The notes under the pieces: generated by a model
Told to the model about the DNA's origin: nothing
Database searches by the model: none
The model's input: the letters and a program-made list of their open reading frames with translations, nothing else
Program-made: the position numbers and the translations under genes
Part shown: positions 61,801 through 64,000 of the stretch, one piece after another
Layout of the letters: the number at the start of each line of letters is the position of its first letter
How positions within the stretch are numbered: the first letter of the stretch is position 1
Assembly: GCA_016858145.1 (NCBI GenBank)
Contig: JAEHOE010000214.1
Coordinates: 61,547-125,546 of the forward strand
Reading direction: 5' to 3'
Length of the DNA: 64,000 nucleotides
From: Edaphochlamys debaryana
Lineage: Eukaryota; Chlorophyta; Chlorophyceae; Chlamydomonadales

Positions 61801-64000
61801 GCGGCGGCGTTGTTCGGCTGCGGCGGGGGAGGAGTGTTTGGGGGAGGCGGCAGGTGGGGAGTGTTTCGGTAGGAGGAGGCGGGGGCGTGGTTAGGAGGCG
61901 GGCGGCGGGCGGCGTGTTTCGGACGGCGGCGGCGGGGGAGGAGTGTTGGGGCGGCTGGCGGCGGGGGAGTGTTGGGAGGAGGAGGCGGGGGCGTGTTCGG
62001 AGGCGGCGGCGGAGGCGTGTTGTTCGGCGGCGGCGGGGGGAAGGATGTGTGGGCGGAGGCGGCGGGGGAGAGGTTTCGGAGGAAGGAGGGAGGAGGGAGG
62101 AGGCAGGGGGCGTGTTCAGGAGGCGGGCGGCGGCGGCTGTGTTCGGGCGGCGGGCGGGGGAGGAGTGTGTGGGCGGAGGGGCGGCGGGGAGTGTTCGGGA
62201 GGAGGAGGCGGGGGCGTGTTAGGAGGCGGCGGCGGCGGCGTGTTCGGCGGCGGCGGGGGAGGAGTGTTGGGCGGAGGCGGCGGGGGAGTGTTCGGAGGAG
62301 GGGGGGAGGGGCGGGTGCGTGTTAGGAGGCGGCGGCGGCGGCGTGTTCGGGCGGCGGGCGGGGGAGGAGTGTTGGGCGGAGGCGGCGGGGGAGTGTTCGG
62401 AGGAGAGGCGGTGGGGCGTGTTAGGAGGCGGCGGCGGCGGCGGTGTTCGGCGGCGGCGGGGAGGAGTGTTGGGCGGAGGCGGCGGGGGGAGTGTTCGGAG
62501 GAGGAGGCGGGGGCGTGTTAGGAGGCGGCGGCGGCGGCGTGTTCGCGCTGGCGGCGGGGGAGGAGTGTTGGGCGGCGGACGGCGGGGGAGTGTTCGGAGG
62601 AGGAGGCGGGGGGCGTGTTAGGAGGCGGCGGCGGCGGCGTGTTCGGCGGCGGCGGGGGAGGAGTGTTGGCGGAGGCGGCGGGGGGAGTGTTCGGAGGAGG
62701 AGGCGGGGGCGTGTTAGGAGGCGGCGGCGGCGGCGTGTTCGGCGGCGGCGGGGGAGGAGTGTTGGGCGGAGGCGGCGGGGGAGTGTTCGGAGGAGGAGGC
62801 GGGGGCGTGTTAGGAGGCGGAGCGGGCGGCGGCGTTGTTCGCGGCGGCGGGGAGGAGTTGTTGGGCGGAGGCGGCGGGGGAGTGGTTCGGAGGAGGAGGC
62901 GGGGGGCGTGTTAGGAGAGGCGGCGGCGGCGGACTGTGTTCGGCGGCGGCGGGGGAGGAGTGTTGGGCGGAGGGCGGCGGGGGAGTGTTCGGAGGAGGAG
63001 GCGGGGGCGTGTTAGGAGGCGGCGGCGGCGTCGTGTTCGGCGGCGGCGGGGGAGGAGGGTTGGGCGGAGGCGGCGGGGGAGTGTTCGGAGGAGGAGGCGG
63101 GGCGTGTTAGGAGGCGGCGGCGGCGGCGTGTTCGGCGGCGGCGGGGGAGGAGTGTTGGGAGGCGGCGGGGGAGTGTTCGTAGGAGGAGGCGGGGGCGTGT
63201 TTAGGAGGCGGCGGCGGCGGCGTGTTCGGCGGCGGCGCGGGGGAGGAGTGGTGGGCGGGGCGGCGGGGAGTGTTCGGAGGAGGAGGCGGGGCGGTGTTAG
63301 GAGGCGGCGGCGGCGGCGTGTTCGGCGGCGGCGGGGGAGGAGTGTTGGGCGGAGGGGCGGGGGAGTGTTCGGAGGAGGAGGCGGGGGGCGTGTTAGGAGG
63401 CGGCGGCGGCGGCGTGTTTCGCGGCGGCGGCGGGGAGGAGTGTTGGGCGGCGCGGGGGAGTGTTCGGAGGAGGAGGCGGGGGCGTGTTAGGAGGCGGCGG
63501 CGGCGGCGTGTTCGGCGGCGGCGGGGGAGGAGTGTTTGGCTGAGGCGGCGGGGAAGTGTTCGGAGGAGGAGGCGGGGGCGGTTTAGGAGGCGGCGGCGGC
63601 GGCGTGTTCGGCGGCGGCGGGGGAGGAGTGTTGGGCGGAGGCGGCGGGGGAGTGTTCGTAGGAGGAGGCGGGGCGTGTTAGGAGGCGGCGGCGCGGGTGT
63701 TCGGCGGCGGCGGGGAGGAGTTTGGCGGAGGCGGCGGGGAAGTGTTCGGAGGAGGAGGCGGGGGCGGTGTTGGAGGCGGCGGCGGCGGCGGGTCGCGGCG
63801 GCGGCGGGGGAGGGTGTGTTGGGCGGCGGCGGCGGGGGAGTGTTCGGAGGAGGAGGCGGGGGCGTGTTAGGAGGCGGCGGCGGCGGCGTGTTCGTCGGCG
63901 GCGGGGGAGGAGTGTTTGGGCGGAGGCGGCGGGGAGTGTTCGGAGGAGGAGGCGGGGGCGTGTTAGGAGGCGGCGGCGGCGGCGTGTTCGGCGGCGGCGG
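37825..64000 (-). CDS. Giant pherophorin B (ECM protein), 5' end beyond right edge
   Basis: Exons, high to low: giant exon from the right edge to 40949, then 40773-40443, 40290-39961, 39848-39500, 39358-39296, 39130-39110, 38928-38846, 38458-38336, 38240-38173, 37972-37825 (TGA). Phases match those of A, and seven of the nine C-terminal exons have the same length as in A. Domains in protein order: NTPPPPPP rod (44452-64000), DAPPPPPP-type rod (42634-44451), DUF3707 domain (DFCDVCALITIKPP), Pro linker, two Cys/Trp modules (IQWVRW, CQWVRW, VPRPGG), terminal pherophorin domain (FPFCAC, HCFDLDIASCDPSRPCCG, SLCFI, DFCYDGGNGVC, SCCPT) and a basic end ARRRR. Unlike A, the DUF3707-to-Cys-module region is one open frame. 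The product should be a secreted, hydroxyproline-rich matrix protein with a very long polyproline shaft. The array cannot be read through as assembled because of many one-base changes. Confidence 0.75.
41795..41950 (-). other. Compensated frameshift in the Pro linker of pherophorin B
   Basis: Between about 41950 and 41800 the open frame leaves the Pro-rich phase (reading APVAPASRCAAPTPSHRSD) and then returns to PPPPPDSPVVSP. The neighbouring phase reads PPPDAPPPPPPTVPTPPPPD. One edge coincides with a run of 10 G at 41798-41807. Two opposite one-base changes would explain this. Confidence 0.7.
42634..44451 (-). repeat. DAPPPPPP-type rod with block duplications
   Basis: 24-bp units code for D/N-A/V/T-Pro6, with Asp-Ala most common, so this part of the rod is acidic. 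Larger blocks are duplicated: the landmark CACGTCAGGG recurs at 43078, 43390, 43801 and 44210, giving steps of 312, 411 and 409 bp. Extra bases near 43605 and 43868 disturb the frame. Confidence 0.85.
44452..64000 (-). repeat. Array B: at least 19.5 kb of 96-bp higher-order repeats coding for NTPPPPPP
   Basis: About 203 units of 96 bp, more than 800 octapeptides, still running at the right edge. Subunit order is the same as in array A, but the Thr codon after the fourth subunit is ACT (top strand GGGGGAGTGTTCGG) instead of ACG. From 44.5 to about 51 kb units are nearly uniform. One-base changes become frequent after about 53 kb and are very dense at 57.5-63 kb. The top strand is extremely G-rich throughout. 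Confidence 0.95.

Noticed and set aside
26036..64000. Very long top-strand frames rich in Gly (VFGGGGGGVLGG) or Arg (RVRRRRRR)
   Set aside because: They are antisense shadows of the NTPPPPPP-coding arrays. They switch frame at every indel and lack any non-repetitive domain, whereas the minus frames join conserved pherophorin exons.
44452..64000. Centromeric or other non-coding satellite
   Set aside because: The period is a multiple of 3, the units code for one octapeptide, and the array lies inside an exon flanked by pherophorin domains.
44452..64000. CRISPR-like array
   Set aside because: There are no unique spacers; the whole 96-bp unit repeats, and the genome is eukaryotic.

Overview
This is nuclear DNA from a volvocine green alga (Chlamydomonas/Volvox relatives). 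The evidence is very high GC, many short GT-AG introns, two pherophorin-type extracellular matrix genes with enormous hydroxyproline-type rods, a secreted Ser/Pro-rich glycoprotein, and a plastid-targeted DUF2854 protein. All five genes I can support lie on the minus strand, so transcription runs from right to left. I built exons by hand from splice sites, reading phase and protein-family conservation. No RNA gene, CRISPR array or bacterial feature was seen.

Layout from left to right. (1) 1-6037: a secreted protein with a signal peptide, a small Cys-rich domain and a long Ser/Pro-rich region. It continues past the left edge and is interrupted by one in-frame TAA at 1799-1801. (2) 7079-16223: a complete 24-exon M16A zinc metalloprotease that looks like nardilysin (1315 residues, acidic insertion, HxxEH). 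(3) 17184-19508: a complete 5-exon chloroplast DUF2854 membrane protein (274 residues). (4) 21979 to about 35964: pherophorin gene A, with three repeated N-terminal modules, a 4.7-kb array coding for NTPPPPPP, a pherophorin (DUF3707) domain, Cys/Trp modules and a final pherophorin domain. (5) 37825-64000 and beyond the right edge: pherophorin gene B, a tandem paralogue of A with the same exon pattern at its C-terminal end. Its rod is far longer: a DAPPPPPP-type block followed by at least 19.5 kb of NTPPPPPP array.

The striking part is the pair of arrays. The protein repeats every 8 residues but the DNA repeats every 96 bp, because four 24-bp subunits that differ only by synonymous codons are copied together. 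Each gene has its own synonymous signature, so the arrays are homogenised within each locus. Parts of the flanking domain are almost identical between A and B, which points to gene conversion.

Caution: the arrays contain many one-base changes in G runs, and these become dense after about 53 kb. They probably reflect long-read consensus error rather than biology. Array length and the apparent frameshifts need independent checking. Genes A and B and gene 1 likely act in the cell wall or extracellular matrix; the protease and the DUF2854 protein are unrelated neighbours.
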